Positions 1 to 4,705 of a DNA stretch of 5,063 nucleotides are shown piece after piece; position 1 is the stretch's first letter; each line of letters starts with the position of its first letter. The notes beneath the pieces are model-generated. The model was given only the letters and a program-made list of their open reading frames with translations, searched no databases and was not told the origin of the DNA. Both the position numbers and the translations under genes were made by a program. Source of the DNA: Pyrodictiaceae archaeon. GTDB taxonomy: Archaea; Thermoproteota; Thermoprotei_A; Sulfolobales; Pyrodictiaceae. The DNA lies in NCBI GenBank assembly GCA_015520245.1, contig WAQM01000172.1, positions 1-5,063 of the forward strand, written 5' to 3'.

Positions 1-930
1 GAGGAGGACATAAGGCTGCTCGCCTCCCAGATGGCGAGCCTCGAGCAGTTCCTGCAGGCGGTGAGGGGCACGAGGCTGGCCGCCCGCGCCGCCAGGCTCG
101 AGGGCGTCGACGACGTCGAGGAGGCCGCGTGGGGGTTCTACGCCGACGTGCTGGCCAAGCTGGCCCCCCTCGAGTCCGTAGCGCCGCGGACCTACGGCGC
201 CTACTCCATGCTCGCGCTGGCGCCGTGGCTCGCCAGGCTCGTGAGGGCGTCCATAGCCGGCTCGGAGCCCCCCAGGAGCCTCCCCCGGCACCCGCTGCTC
301 CGCAACGTGGCCCGGATCCTGGGCGAGGCCGGGGTGCGCGCCCTCCCGCCGCTCCTCGAGGGCCACGGGCTGAGGCACCTAGCCCTCTTCGCCAGGAGCC
401 CCAGGCTCGACCCGGCGGCGCTCGAGCTGGCCGTCGACCTCGACACACTGTCCTCCTTCTCAGAGGCGCTCCGCGAGCTGGGCGAGAGCCGGGGGGCCGA
501 GCACGTCTGCTACCGGCTCGACGCGCTCGCCGTCAGGGCCGCCGGCACCGCCGCCCTCCTCGAGTCCAGGGACGCGAGGAGGGCCGTCGAGGGCTCGCTC
601 GTCACCTGCCTGGCCTCGAGGCACAGGCTCCTCGAGGCCGTCGAGGAGGGCGCCGTCGAGCGCGTCGCGGCGGCCCTGCACGGCACGCCCTACCACGCCT
701 ACCTCTCGCCGAGGCTGCCACCGGCCGAGGCCGCCTACCACGCGGTGAGGAAGTACTCGAGGGCGAGGCTGGCCGGCAGCCTGGCGTCTGACCCCACCGA
801 GCCCGGCCACGCCGCCGCTGTGCTCGAGCTGATCGCGCTGGACGTCGAGGATGTCGTCGCGCTGGCGACCGCCGCGTTCGCCGGCCTGGGCCGGGACGTG
901 GTCGGCGACGTAGTGTCGCTGCCCGTCTAG
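1..930 (+). CDS. probable A-type ATP synthase subunit C (AC39/V-ATPase d family), 5' end outside the window
   Basis: The reading frame is open from the first base to the TAG at 928-930. The ATG at 31 is probably internal, because codons 1-10 continue the same helical style. At least 309 residues are present, against roughly 330-380 usual for archaeal subunit C, so little is missing. The protein is all-helical, has no signal peptide or membrane segment and is rich in Ala, Leu, Arg and Glu. The best family clue is the C-terminal pattern around residues 271-305: an AAAVLELIALDVEDVV-like stretch followed by a small Gly loop and a final helix. This resembles the K/D-x-E-V-x-N-L segment that ends AC39 proteins. 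A middle segment (LELAVDLDTL, then LDALAVRAAG about 35 residues later) resembles the repeated domain of the family. Subunit C caps the central rotor stalk and links it to the membrane ring. The assignment rests on remembered family pattern only; an unrelated helical protein remains possible. Confidence 0.5.
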   Translation, partial: EEDIRLLASQMASLEQFLQAVRGTRLAARAARLEGVDDVEEAAWGFYADVLAKLAPLESVAPRTYGAYSMLALAPWLARLVRASIAGSEPPRSLPRHPLLRNVARILGEAGVRALPPLLEGHGLRHLALFARSPRLDPAALELAVDLDTLSSFSEALRELGESRGAEHVCYRLDALAVRAAGTAALLESRDARRAVEGSLVTCLASRHRLLEAVEEGAVERVAAALHGTPYHAYLSPRLPPAEAAYHAVRKYSRARLAGSLASDPTEPGHAAAVLELIALDVEDVVALATAAFAGLGRDVVGDVVSLPV

Positions 931-935
931 GAACC

Positions 936-941
936 CTTATA
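936..941 (+). promoter_or_regulatory. TATA box of the rps24e operon
   Basis: CTTATA (followed by G) is the only AT-rich element in the 54-nt gap between the upstream gene and rps24e. Transcription about 25 nt downstream would begin near 963-966, leaving a leader of about 20 nt before the GTG at 985. That leader contains a G-rich stretch (968-975) that may help ribosome binding. The position fits an archaeal TBP site and supports a separate transcript for the ribosomal-protein cluster. No start site has been measured. Confidence 0.6.
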
Positions 942-984
942 GCCGGCTCGGCCGCCGGGGGCCGCCGAAGGGGGGCAAGGGGTC

Positions 985-1377
985 GTGCCGGTCAAGGGCC
1001 CGATCCCCGAGCACATACTGCAGCTGGTGAGGCCCAAGGAGGGCAAGCCCATAGACCTGGGCCTCGGCGAGGGCTACGAGGCCTACATCACCCGGGAGTG
1101 GTACAACCCGCTGATCCGCAGGAGGGAGCTCGAGATAACGATCGTCCACATAGGCAGGTCGACCCCCAGCAGGATCCAGGTGAGGCTAGGCGTCGCCAAG
1201 GCCCTCGGCGTCGACGTTAAGAGGGTCTACGTGCGCAAGCTCAACACCGAGTACGGGCTCGGCAGGACCAGGGCCGAGGTCCACGTCTACGACACGCCCG
1301 AGAGGGCGCTCCAGTTCGAGCCCAAGCACATAATCGAGCGCAACAAGCTCCCCGAGGAGGAGGGGGGCCAGGGCTAG
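985..1377 (+). CDS. rps24e: small ribosomal subunit protein eS24 (S24e)
   Basis: This is a component of the archaeal/eukaryotic 30S/40S subunit with no bacterial counterpart. The 130-residue product carries the S24e signature: an E-W-Y-N-P-L-I-R-R-R-E-L segment near residues 38-49, then H-x-G-x-S-T-P-S-R (about 54-62), the basic K-R-V-Y-V-R-K-L-N-T-E-Y-G-L-G segment, and a C-terminal Y-D-T-P-E-R-A...P-K-H-I-I-E-R-N. The tail is acidic and glycine-rich, as is common in archaeal copies. The GTG at 985 was chosen because it sits about 20 nt after the predicted transcription start. It gives an N-terminal stretch of about 25 residues ahead of the conserved core that is longer than in some relatives, so an internal GTG at 1027 is a possible alternative start. 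First gene of the operon; its stop lies 3 nt before rps27ae. Confidence 0.93.
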   Translation: MPVKGPIPEHILQLVRPKEGKPIDLGLGEGYEAYITREWYNPLIRRRELEITIVHIGRSTPSRIQVRLGVAKALGVDVKRVYVRKLNTEYGLGRTRAEVHVYDTPERALQFEPKHIIERNKLPEEEGGQG

Positions 1378-1380
1378 GGG

Positions 1381-1581
1381 GTGGTGCGCGTGGCCAAGAA
1401 GGAGCTCAAGCTGTACGTCCACAAGCTCTACGAGTACGACTACGAGAAGGGCATCATCAGACGCAAGAACAAGATATGCCCGCGCTGCGGCAGCTTCATG
1501 GCGTTCCACAAGTGGCCTGTGCCGAGGTGGCACTGTGGTAAGTGCGGCCACACGGAGTTCCTACGCCAGCCTGGCGGGTGA
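1381..1581 (+). CDS. rps27ae: small ribosomal subunit protein eS31 (S27ae), zinc-binding
   Basis: This small basic protein of the 30S subunit is the archaeal form of the ribosomal moiety that eukaryotes make as a ubiquitin fusion; no ubiquitin domain is present here. Counting from GTG 1381 (66 residues), a four-cysteine zinc ribbon is visible: C33-P-R-C36 and C52-G-K-C55, separated by 15 residues, preceded by the typical basic R-R-K-N-K-I segment. Three GTG codons lie close together (1381, 1384, 1390). The last would give a product starting MAKKELK and would place GGTGGTG (1380-1386) as a ribosome-binding motif upstream, so 1390 may be the true start. The gene follows rps24e by 3 nt and is probably translated from the same message. 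It is followed 43 nt later by the chosen kae1 start. Confidence 0.95.
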   Translation: MVRVAKKELKLYVHKLYEYDYEKGIIRRKNKICPRCGSFMAFHKWPVPRWHCGKCGHTEFLRQPGG

Positions 1582-1624
1582 CCCGCGCAGGCTCTACCCG
1601 GGCCTCGACTGGGACCGCGACGTC

Positions 1625-2626
1625 GTGGTGCTGGGCATAGAGTCGACCGCCCACACGTTCGGCGTCGGCGTGGCATCAACCAGGCCGCCCTACATCCTGG
1701 CCAACGCGAGGAGCGTCTACCAGCCCGAGAGGGGCGGCATACACCCGCGCGAGGCGGCCAGCCACCACGCCCGCGTGGCCGCCGAGGTCATCGAGCAGGC
1801 CCTCGCCGAGGCCGGCGTCTCGATGAGGGACGTTGACGCGGTGGCCGTGGCGCTCGGCCCCGGCCTCGGGCCGGCGCTGCGGGTCGGGGCCACCGTCGCG
1901 CGCGGGCTGGCCGCGTACTACCGCAAGCCGCTCGTACCGGTGAACCACGCCCTCGGGCACGTCGAGATAGGCAGGCTGGCCACCAGCGTCGGCGACCCCG
2001 TCGTCCTGTACGTGTCCGGGGGCAACACCCTCGTGGCCGCGTTCGCGCGGGGCCGCTACCGCGTGTTCGGCGAGACCCTCGACATAGCGCTCGGCAACCT
2101 CCTGGACACGTTCGCCCGCGAGGTCGGCATAGCGCCGCCCTACGTCGTCGGCGGGCTGCACGCGGTCGACCGGTGCGCCGAGGAGGGGCGCGAGCTCCTG
2201 GACCTCCCCTACACCGTCAAGGGCCAGGACGTCTCGTTCTCCGGGCTGCTGACGGCCGCCCTGCGCGCCGTGAGGTCCGGGGCCCGGCTGGCCGACGTGT
2301 GCCTGACGCTCCGCGAGATAGCCTACTCGGCCGTGGTCGAGGTCACCGAGCGCTGCCTGGCGCACACGCGCAAGAGGGAGGTCGTGCTGGTGGGCGGCGT
2401 CGCGGCCAGCCCCGTGCTGCGCAGGATGGTCGAGGAGATGGCGGGCTACCACGAGGCGCGGGCCGGCTGGCCGCCGCCGCCCCTGGCCGGCGACAACGGG
2501 GCGATGATCGCGTGGGTGGGGCTCCTCAACTACCTCTCGGGGATAACGGTGCCGGTCGCCGAGAGCCGCGTCAGGCAGAGGTGGAGGCTCGATGACACGC
2601 CTGTCCCCTGGAGGGCGGGCGCCTAG
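1625..2626 (+). CDS. kae1: tRNA N6-threonylcarbamoyladenosine synthase catalytic subunit Kae1 (TsaD family, KEOPS complex)
   Basis: Kae1 transfers threonylcarbamoyl from TC-AMP to A37 of ANN-decoding tRNAs within the cytoplasmic KEOPS complex. The product has 333 residues and the ASKHA fold. It opens with VLGIESTAHTFGVGVA and has the metal-binding pair H108-x3-H112 (in NHALGH), Y129-V-S-G-G-N-T, D153-I-A-L-G-N, a V-K-G-Q-D-V-S-F-S-G-L segment, G-G-V-A-A-S (S262) and the D290-N-G-A-M metal-ligand segment. The GTG at 1625 is preferred because it puts these residues within one to five positions of the published Pyrococcus abyssi numbering (H107, H111, Y127, D285) and gives the usual family length. 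The frame stays open upstream to a GTG at 1535 inside rps27ae. S262 stands where most relatives have Asn. The 3' end overlaps bud32 by 35 nt. Confidence 0.95.
   Translation: MVLGIESTAHTFGVGVASTRPPYILANARSVYQPERGGIHPREAASHHARVAAEVIEQALAEAGVSMRDVDAVAVALGPGLGPALRVGATVARGLAAYYRKPLVPVNHALGHVEIGRLATSVGDPVVLYVSGGNTLVAAFARGRYRVFGETLDIALGNLLDTFAREVGIAPPYVVGGLHAVDRCAEEGRELLDLPYTVKGQDVSFSGLLTAALRAVRSGARLADVCLTLREIAYSAVVEVTERCLAHTRKREVVLVGGVAASPVLRRMVEEMAGYHEARAGWPPPPLAGDNGAMIAWVGLLNYLSGITVPVAESRVRQRWRLDDTPVPWRAGA
2578..2587 (+). promoter_or_regulatory. strong Shine-Dalgarno motif for bud32
   Basis: GAGGTGGAGG lies inside the last codons of kae1. Its GAGGTG core ends 8 nt before the ATG at 2592 and matches the complement of the CACCUC end of archaeal 16S rRNA. 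It decides the bud32 start and shows that bud32 initiates inside the kae1 coding sequence, consistent with coupled translation of the two partner proteins. Confidence 0.7.
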
Positions 2627-3284
2627 CTTCCGCGGCGCCGAGTCCTACCTCTACGAGGTCGCGTGGCTGGGCGTGCCGGCTCTCGCGAAGCACCGGCTCC
2701 CGAAGAGCTACAGGCACCCCGCCCTCGACGAGAGGCTGAGGAGGGCGCGCACGGTGGCCGAGGCCAGGAGCATGCTGCTCGCCGCCGAGCTGGGCGTGCC
2801 GGTGCCCGCGGTGCTCTACGCGGACCCCGACGAGGCGGTGCTGGTCGTCGAGAGGGTGGAGGGGGTCCTGCTGAGCGACATGATAGAGGCGGAGGGCGCC
2901 AGCCGCAGGGTGCTCGAGGTGGTCGAGAGGCTGGGCTACTACGTCGGCCTCATGCACGAGGGCGACCTGGTCCACGGGGACCTCACCACGAGCAACGTGG
3001 TGGTCCGCAACGGCCGGCCCTACCTGATAGACTTCGGCCTCTCCGAGCGCACCCGCGACGAGCTCGACAAGGCCGTCGACGTGCACCTCTTCCTGCGCAG
3101 CCTCGAGTCCACCCACCCCGAGCACGTGGCCGAGCTCTACGAGGCCTTCCTCGCCGGCTACGCGCGGGCGCGGGGCCGCGAGGCCGCCGAGAGGGTCAGG
3201 AGGCTCGTCGAGAGGATAAGGGTTATGGGCCGTTACGTCGAGGAGGCCAGGCGGGTCTCGACGGTATGGGGGCACCGCGGCTGA
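2592..3284 (+). CDS. bud32: KEOPS-associated atypical protein kinase/ATPase Bud32
   Basis: Bud32 is a small kinase-fold protein that binds Kae1 and uses ATP to drive or regulate t6A synthesis by KEOPS. The 230-residue product has the hallmark N-lobe segment K33-x-R-x-x-K-x-Y-R-x-P-x-L-D-x-x-L followed by R-T-x-x-E-A-R, the catalytic loop H-G-D130-L-T-T-S-N135, and the metal-binding D147-F-G in LIDFGLSERT. It ends in a basic tail (RRVSTVWGHRG) of the kind bud32 proteins carry. The length is typical of a stand-alone Bud32. Here it is a separate gene overlapping kae1 by 35 nt, unlike the Kae1-Bud32 fusion of Methanocaldococcus and some other archaea. All key kinase residues are intact. Its own 3' end overlaps the next gene by 19 nt. 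The other KEOPS subunits, Pcc1 and Cgi121, are not in the window. Confidence 0.95.
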   Translation: MTRLSPGGRAPSFRGAESYLYEVAWLGVPALAKHRLPKSYRHPALDERLRRARTVAEARSMLLAAELGVPVPAVLYADPDEAVLVVERVEGVLLSDMIEAEGASRRVLEVVERLGYYVGLMHEGDLVHGDLTTSNVVVRNGRPYLIDFGLSERTRDELDKAVDVHLFLRSLESTHPEHVAELYEAFLAGYARARGREAAERVRRLVERIRVMGRYVEEARRVSTVWGHRG

Positions 3285-3853
3285 GGAGGATCCTGTTCGC
3301 CACGTCGAACGCCCGCAAGGTCGAGGAGGTCAACGTCGTCCTTAGGCGCTGCGGCTTCGAGGCCGTGGCCCACCCGGGGGCGCCCAAGGTCGAGCTCCAG
3401 TCGGAGAGCCTGGAGGCCGTTGCCGCCGCGGCCGCGGCCGCCGCCTACGCGTTCCTCCGCCGCCCCGTCATCGTCGAGGACGCGGGCCTCTTCGTCGACG
3501 CGCTCAACGGGTTCCCGGGCCCCTACTCCTCGTACGTCTACAGGACCATAGGCGTGAGGGGGCTGCTCAAGCTGCTCGAGGGCGTCGAGGACCGCGGGGC
3601 CACGTTCGTCTCGGTCATAGCGCTCGCCTACCGGGGCGGCGTCGTGCTGTTCCGCGGCGAGGTGCGGGGGGCGATCGCGCGCGAGCCGCGCGGCAGCGGG
3701 GGCTTCGGCTTCGACCCCATCTTCGTGCCCGAGGGCTCCACCAGGACCTTCGCCGAGATGAGCGCCGAGGAGAAGACGGAGCTGTCGCACCGCGGGGCCG
3801 CCGCCCGCAGGCTGTGCGAGTGGCTTAGGGAGCACCCTGAGGCCCTCGAGTAG
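3266..3853 (+). CDS. rdgB: XTP/dITP diphosphatase (HAM1/RdgB/ITPase family)
   Basis: This enzyme hydrolyses non-canonical purine triphosphates (dITP, ITP, XTP) to monophosphates and pyrophosphate, keeping deaminated bases out of DNA and RNA. The 195-residue product, of normal family length, shows the N-terminal T-S-N15-x-x-K18 substrate-binding loop, the central V-E-D72-A-G-L-F-V-D-A-L-N-G-F-P-G-P-Y-S-S segment, the G-S-G-G-F-G-F-D-P-I-F-V-P-E-G loop, T-F-A-E-M, and E-E-K170 followed by S174-H-R176-G near the C terminus. The ATG at 3266 was chosen because it places the IL-FATSN strand immediately after a short basic leader. It overlaps bud32 by 19 nt, so translation is probably coupled. Oddity: eight consecutive alanines (residues 53-60, bases 3422-3445) replace a more mixed helix. 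The gene converges on rpoP. Confidence 0.95.
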   Translation: MGAPRLRRILFATSNARKVEEVNVVLRRCGFEAVAHPGAPKVELQSESLEAVAAAAAAAAYAFLRRPVIVEDAGLFVDALNGFPGPYSSYVYRTIGVRGLLKLLEGVEDRGATFVSVIALAYRGGVVLFRGEVRGAIAREPRGSGGFGFDPIFVPEGSTRTFAEMSAEEKTELSHRGAAARRLCEWLREHPEALE

Positions 3854-3919
3854 CGGTCAGCCTCGAAACACCTCTTCACCGCCCGCCGGGCTCGAGGTTC
3901 ACGGCCCTCATCACGCCGC
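3853..3919 (-). ncRNA. candidate box C/D guide sRNA between rdgB and rpoP
   Basis: Read on the - strand, the 70-nt gap contains a perfect C box GTGATGA (3914-3908), a C'-like box GTGAAGA (3879-3873) and a perfect D box CTGA (3860-3857). C' and D are separated by exactly 12 nt (3872-3861), the spacing typical of archaeal C/D guides. C box to D box spans 58 nt, also typical. GCGG (3919-3916) can pair with CCGC (3856-3853) as a terminal stem, although 3853 is the last base of the rdgB stop codon on the other strand. Twelve nt after the C box stands TCGA (3895-3892), a degenerate D' at best. Between it and C' a GCCC-GGC-GGGC hairpin can form. The RNA would begin 4 nt beyond the rpoP stop, so it could be processed from the rpoP transcript. 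The weak D' and the lack of an identified rRNA or tRNA target are the main doubts. Confidence 0.5.
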
Positions 3920-3923
3920 CGCC

Positions 3924-4091
3924 CTAGACCGCCTTTATCAGCTTGCTCCCCGGCGGCCTCGTCTTGTACAGTATCCTGTACCCGCAGTAGAGGCACTTTA
4001 TGGTCGGCATCAGCTCCAGCTCCGCGGCCGTGAACTCGGCGCCGCACCTCCCGCACTTGTACACTATCTGCGTCTTGTCCTCGAGCCTCAT
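3924..4091 (-). CDS. rpoP: DNA-directed RNA polymerase subunit P (Rpo12/Rpb12-like)
   Basis: This is a small zinc-ribbon subunit of archaeal RNA polymerase, homologous to eukaryotic Rpb12. From the ATG at 4091 the product has 55 residues with C13-G-R-C16 and C33-L-Y-C36, then the family's conserved G-Y-R-I-L-Y-K-T-R-P-P-x-x-K-L-I-K-A-V ending. Relatives are usually about 45-60 residues, and their N terminus starts just before the Y-K/R-C-G-x-C motif, which favours 4091. The ATG at 4130 (68 residues) lies about 13 nt after the predicted transcription start and is a real alternative; the 13-residue extension it adds is Gly-rich and uninformative. A start at 4163 is unlikely because it lies upstream of that start site. 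Its usual archaeal neighbours, rpl37ae and the KEOPS gene pcc1, are absent here. Divergent from aIF1 and convergent with rdgB. Confidence 0.93.
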   Translation of the reverse strand: MRLEDKTQIVYKCGRCGAEFTAAELELMPTIKCLYCGYRILYKTRPPGSKLIKAV

Positions 4092-4165
4092 CAGGCCCCC
4101 GACGGGCTCGCCCGAGCCCTGGGCCTCCATGCCGCGCCGACCGCCCGTGAGACCGTAGCGCAAGC

Positions 4166-4173
4166 CTTATAAG
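4166..4173. promoter_or_regulatory. palindromic TATA element shared by divergent rpoP and aIF1 genes
   Basis: CTTATAAG is the single AT-rich element between the two divergent genes and is a perfect palindrome. For the - strand, transcription about 25 nt away would begin near 4143, 13 nt before the rpoP ATG at 4130. For the + strand it would begin near 4196, leaving a leader of about 40 nt for the aIF1 ATG at 4236. Flanks differ: AATTAG lies on one side and GCAAGC on the other, so one direction may be favoured by the TFB recognition element. Bidirectional use is inferred, not shown. Confidence 0.55.
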
Positions 4174-4225
4174 AATTAGGGCCCCACCTCCCCGACCGGC
4201 ATACACGGGCACGCGCCTAAGGGAT

Positions 4226-4230
4226 GAGGT
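4226..4230 (+). promoter_or_regulatory. Shine-Dalgarno motif for aIF1
   Basis: GAGGT within GATGAGGTAGG ends 5 nt before the ATG at 4236 and matches the archaeal 16S rRNA 3' end. Together with the predicted leader of about 40 nt, it supports a leadered transcript and fixes the aIF1 start. Confidence 0.6.
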
Positions 4231-4235
4231 AGGCT

Positions 4236-4547
4236 ATGGAGACGGAGCTCTCGTCGCTCTGCGGGGGCCTCCCACCCGAGCTCTGCGAGCAGCTCACGAT
4301 GGAGCAGCAGGTGATCAAGATAAAGCTCGAGAAGAGGCGCTACGGCAGAGCCGTCACCATAATCGAGGGCCTCAACGAGAGGGAGGTCAACCTGAGGAAG
4401 CTGGCCTCCGAGCTGAAGTCCAGGCTCGCCACCGGCGGCACCTACAAGAACGGGCGCATAGAGCTCCAGGGCGACCACAGGCACAGGGTCAAGCAGATCC
4501 TCGTCGAGATGGGGTTCCCCGAGGAGAACATAATCATCGTCGACTAG
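4236..4547 (+). CDS. eif1: translation initiation factor aIF1 (SUI1 family)
   Basis: aIF1 binds the 30S P-site region and helps secure correct start-codon selection. The 103-residue product matches the SUI1 fold throughout. A short N-terminal leader with C-G-G-L-P-P-E-L-C (residues 9-17) is typical of archaeal copies. It is followed by [20 protein letters not shown], then [30 protein letters not shown], and a final [18 protein letters not shown]. Length is normal and no key segment is missing. The ATG at 4236 is preceded by a good GAGGT motif. The gene appears to be transcribed alone: a promoter lies upstream, and a hairpin with a T-run begins 5 nt after its stop. Confidence 0.96.
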   Translation: METELSSLCGGLPPELCEQLTMEQQVIKIKLEKRRYGRAVTIIEGLNEREVNLRKLASELKSRLATGGTYKNGRIELQGDHRHRVKQILVEMGFPEENIIIVD

Positions 4548-4551
4548 CCGG

Positions 4552-4574
4552 GGGCCCTCCACGGCCCGGTTTTT
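4552..4574 (+). terminator. hairpin plus T5 tract after aIF1
   Basis: GGGCC (4552-4556) pairs with GGCCC (4563-4567) around a 6-nt loop. After GG comes TTTTT (4570-4574), the longest T-run in the gap. Archaeal termination depends chiefly on the T-tract, and the hairpin is an added feature. It fits the end of the aIF1 transcript. Confidence 0.55.
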
Positions 4575-4609
4575 ACCCCGCCGCGCCAGCCCCCGAGCAG
4601 CGCTGATAA

Positions 4610-4628
4610 GGCCGGCCGCCATCCGGCC
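4610..4628. repeat. perfect inverted repeat, 6-bp stem and 7-nt loop
   Basis: GGCCGG (4610-4615) is the reverse complement of CCGGCC (4623-4628). It lies between the aIF1 terminator and the end of the convergent DUF47-like gene. It could fold in RNA from either strand. In such GC-rich DNA a 6-bp stem can arise by chance, so a role in termination or as part of a structured RNA is only a possibility. Confidence 0.4.
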
Positions 4629-4650
4629 GCCCGCGGAGCCCTGCTGAGCT

Positions 4651-4666
4651 GGCCGCGTCCGCGGCC
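4651..4666. repeat. perfect inverted repeat, 6-bp stem and 4-nt loop
   Basis: GGCCGC (4651-4656) pairs with GCGGCC (4661-4666) around GTCC, giving a very stable tetraloop hairpin. It lies 40 nt beyond the stop of the DUF47-like gene when read on the - strand. No T-run follows on that strand, so a conventional terminator is not evident. Confidence 0.4.
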
Positions 4667-4705
4667 GCCGATGAGGCGGGGGACGGGGTCTTCTCGCCCC
4701 ACTCC

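Noticed and set aside
1..930. Very frequent CTCGAG hexamers, especially in the first gene.
   Set aside because: They arise from the favoured Leu-Glu codon pair CTC-GAG and similar in-frame combinations, with no regular spacing that would suggest a repeat element.
129..2595. Long open frames on both strands inside the upstream gene, rps24e and kae1 (for example 129-791 +, 1676-2452 -, 2173-2595 +).
   Set aside because: They are Arg/Gly/Pro/Ala- or Val/Leu/Gly-rich translations in alternative frames of GC-rich genes with clear family matches, and show no motifs of their own.
2663..3265. The open frame upstream of the rdgB ATG, which runs back through bud32.
   Set aside because: Its translation is Arg/Gly/Ala-rich out-of-frame bud32 sequence. 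The family's N-terminal strand starts right after the ATG at 3266.
3861..3872. Partial match of the sRNA D guide to the conserved CCUCGAUGUCGGCUC region of large-subunit rRNA.
   Set aside because: Only the first six positions (CCUCGA) pair well, which is too short to assign a methylation target.
4176..4622. A 148-residue open frame on the - strand opposite aIF1.
   Set aside because: It is the antisense shadow of a highly conserved aIF1 gene and has no recognisable motif or promoter of its own.
4601..4674. A second box C/D-like arrangement on the + strand: TGATAA at 4604, CTGA at 4644-4647, CGATGA at 4669-4674.
   Set aside because: The C-like box is imperfect, the spacer to CTGA is 34 nt instead of about 12, and no D box follows the last element.
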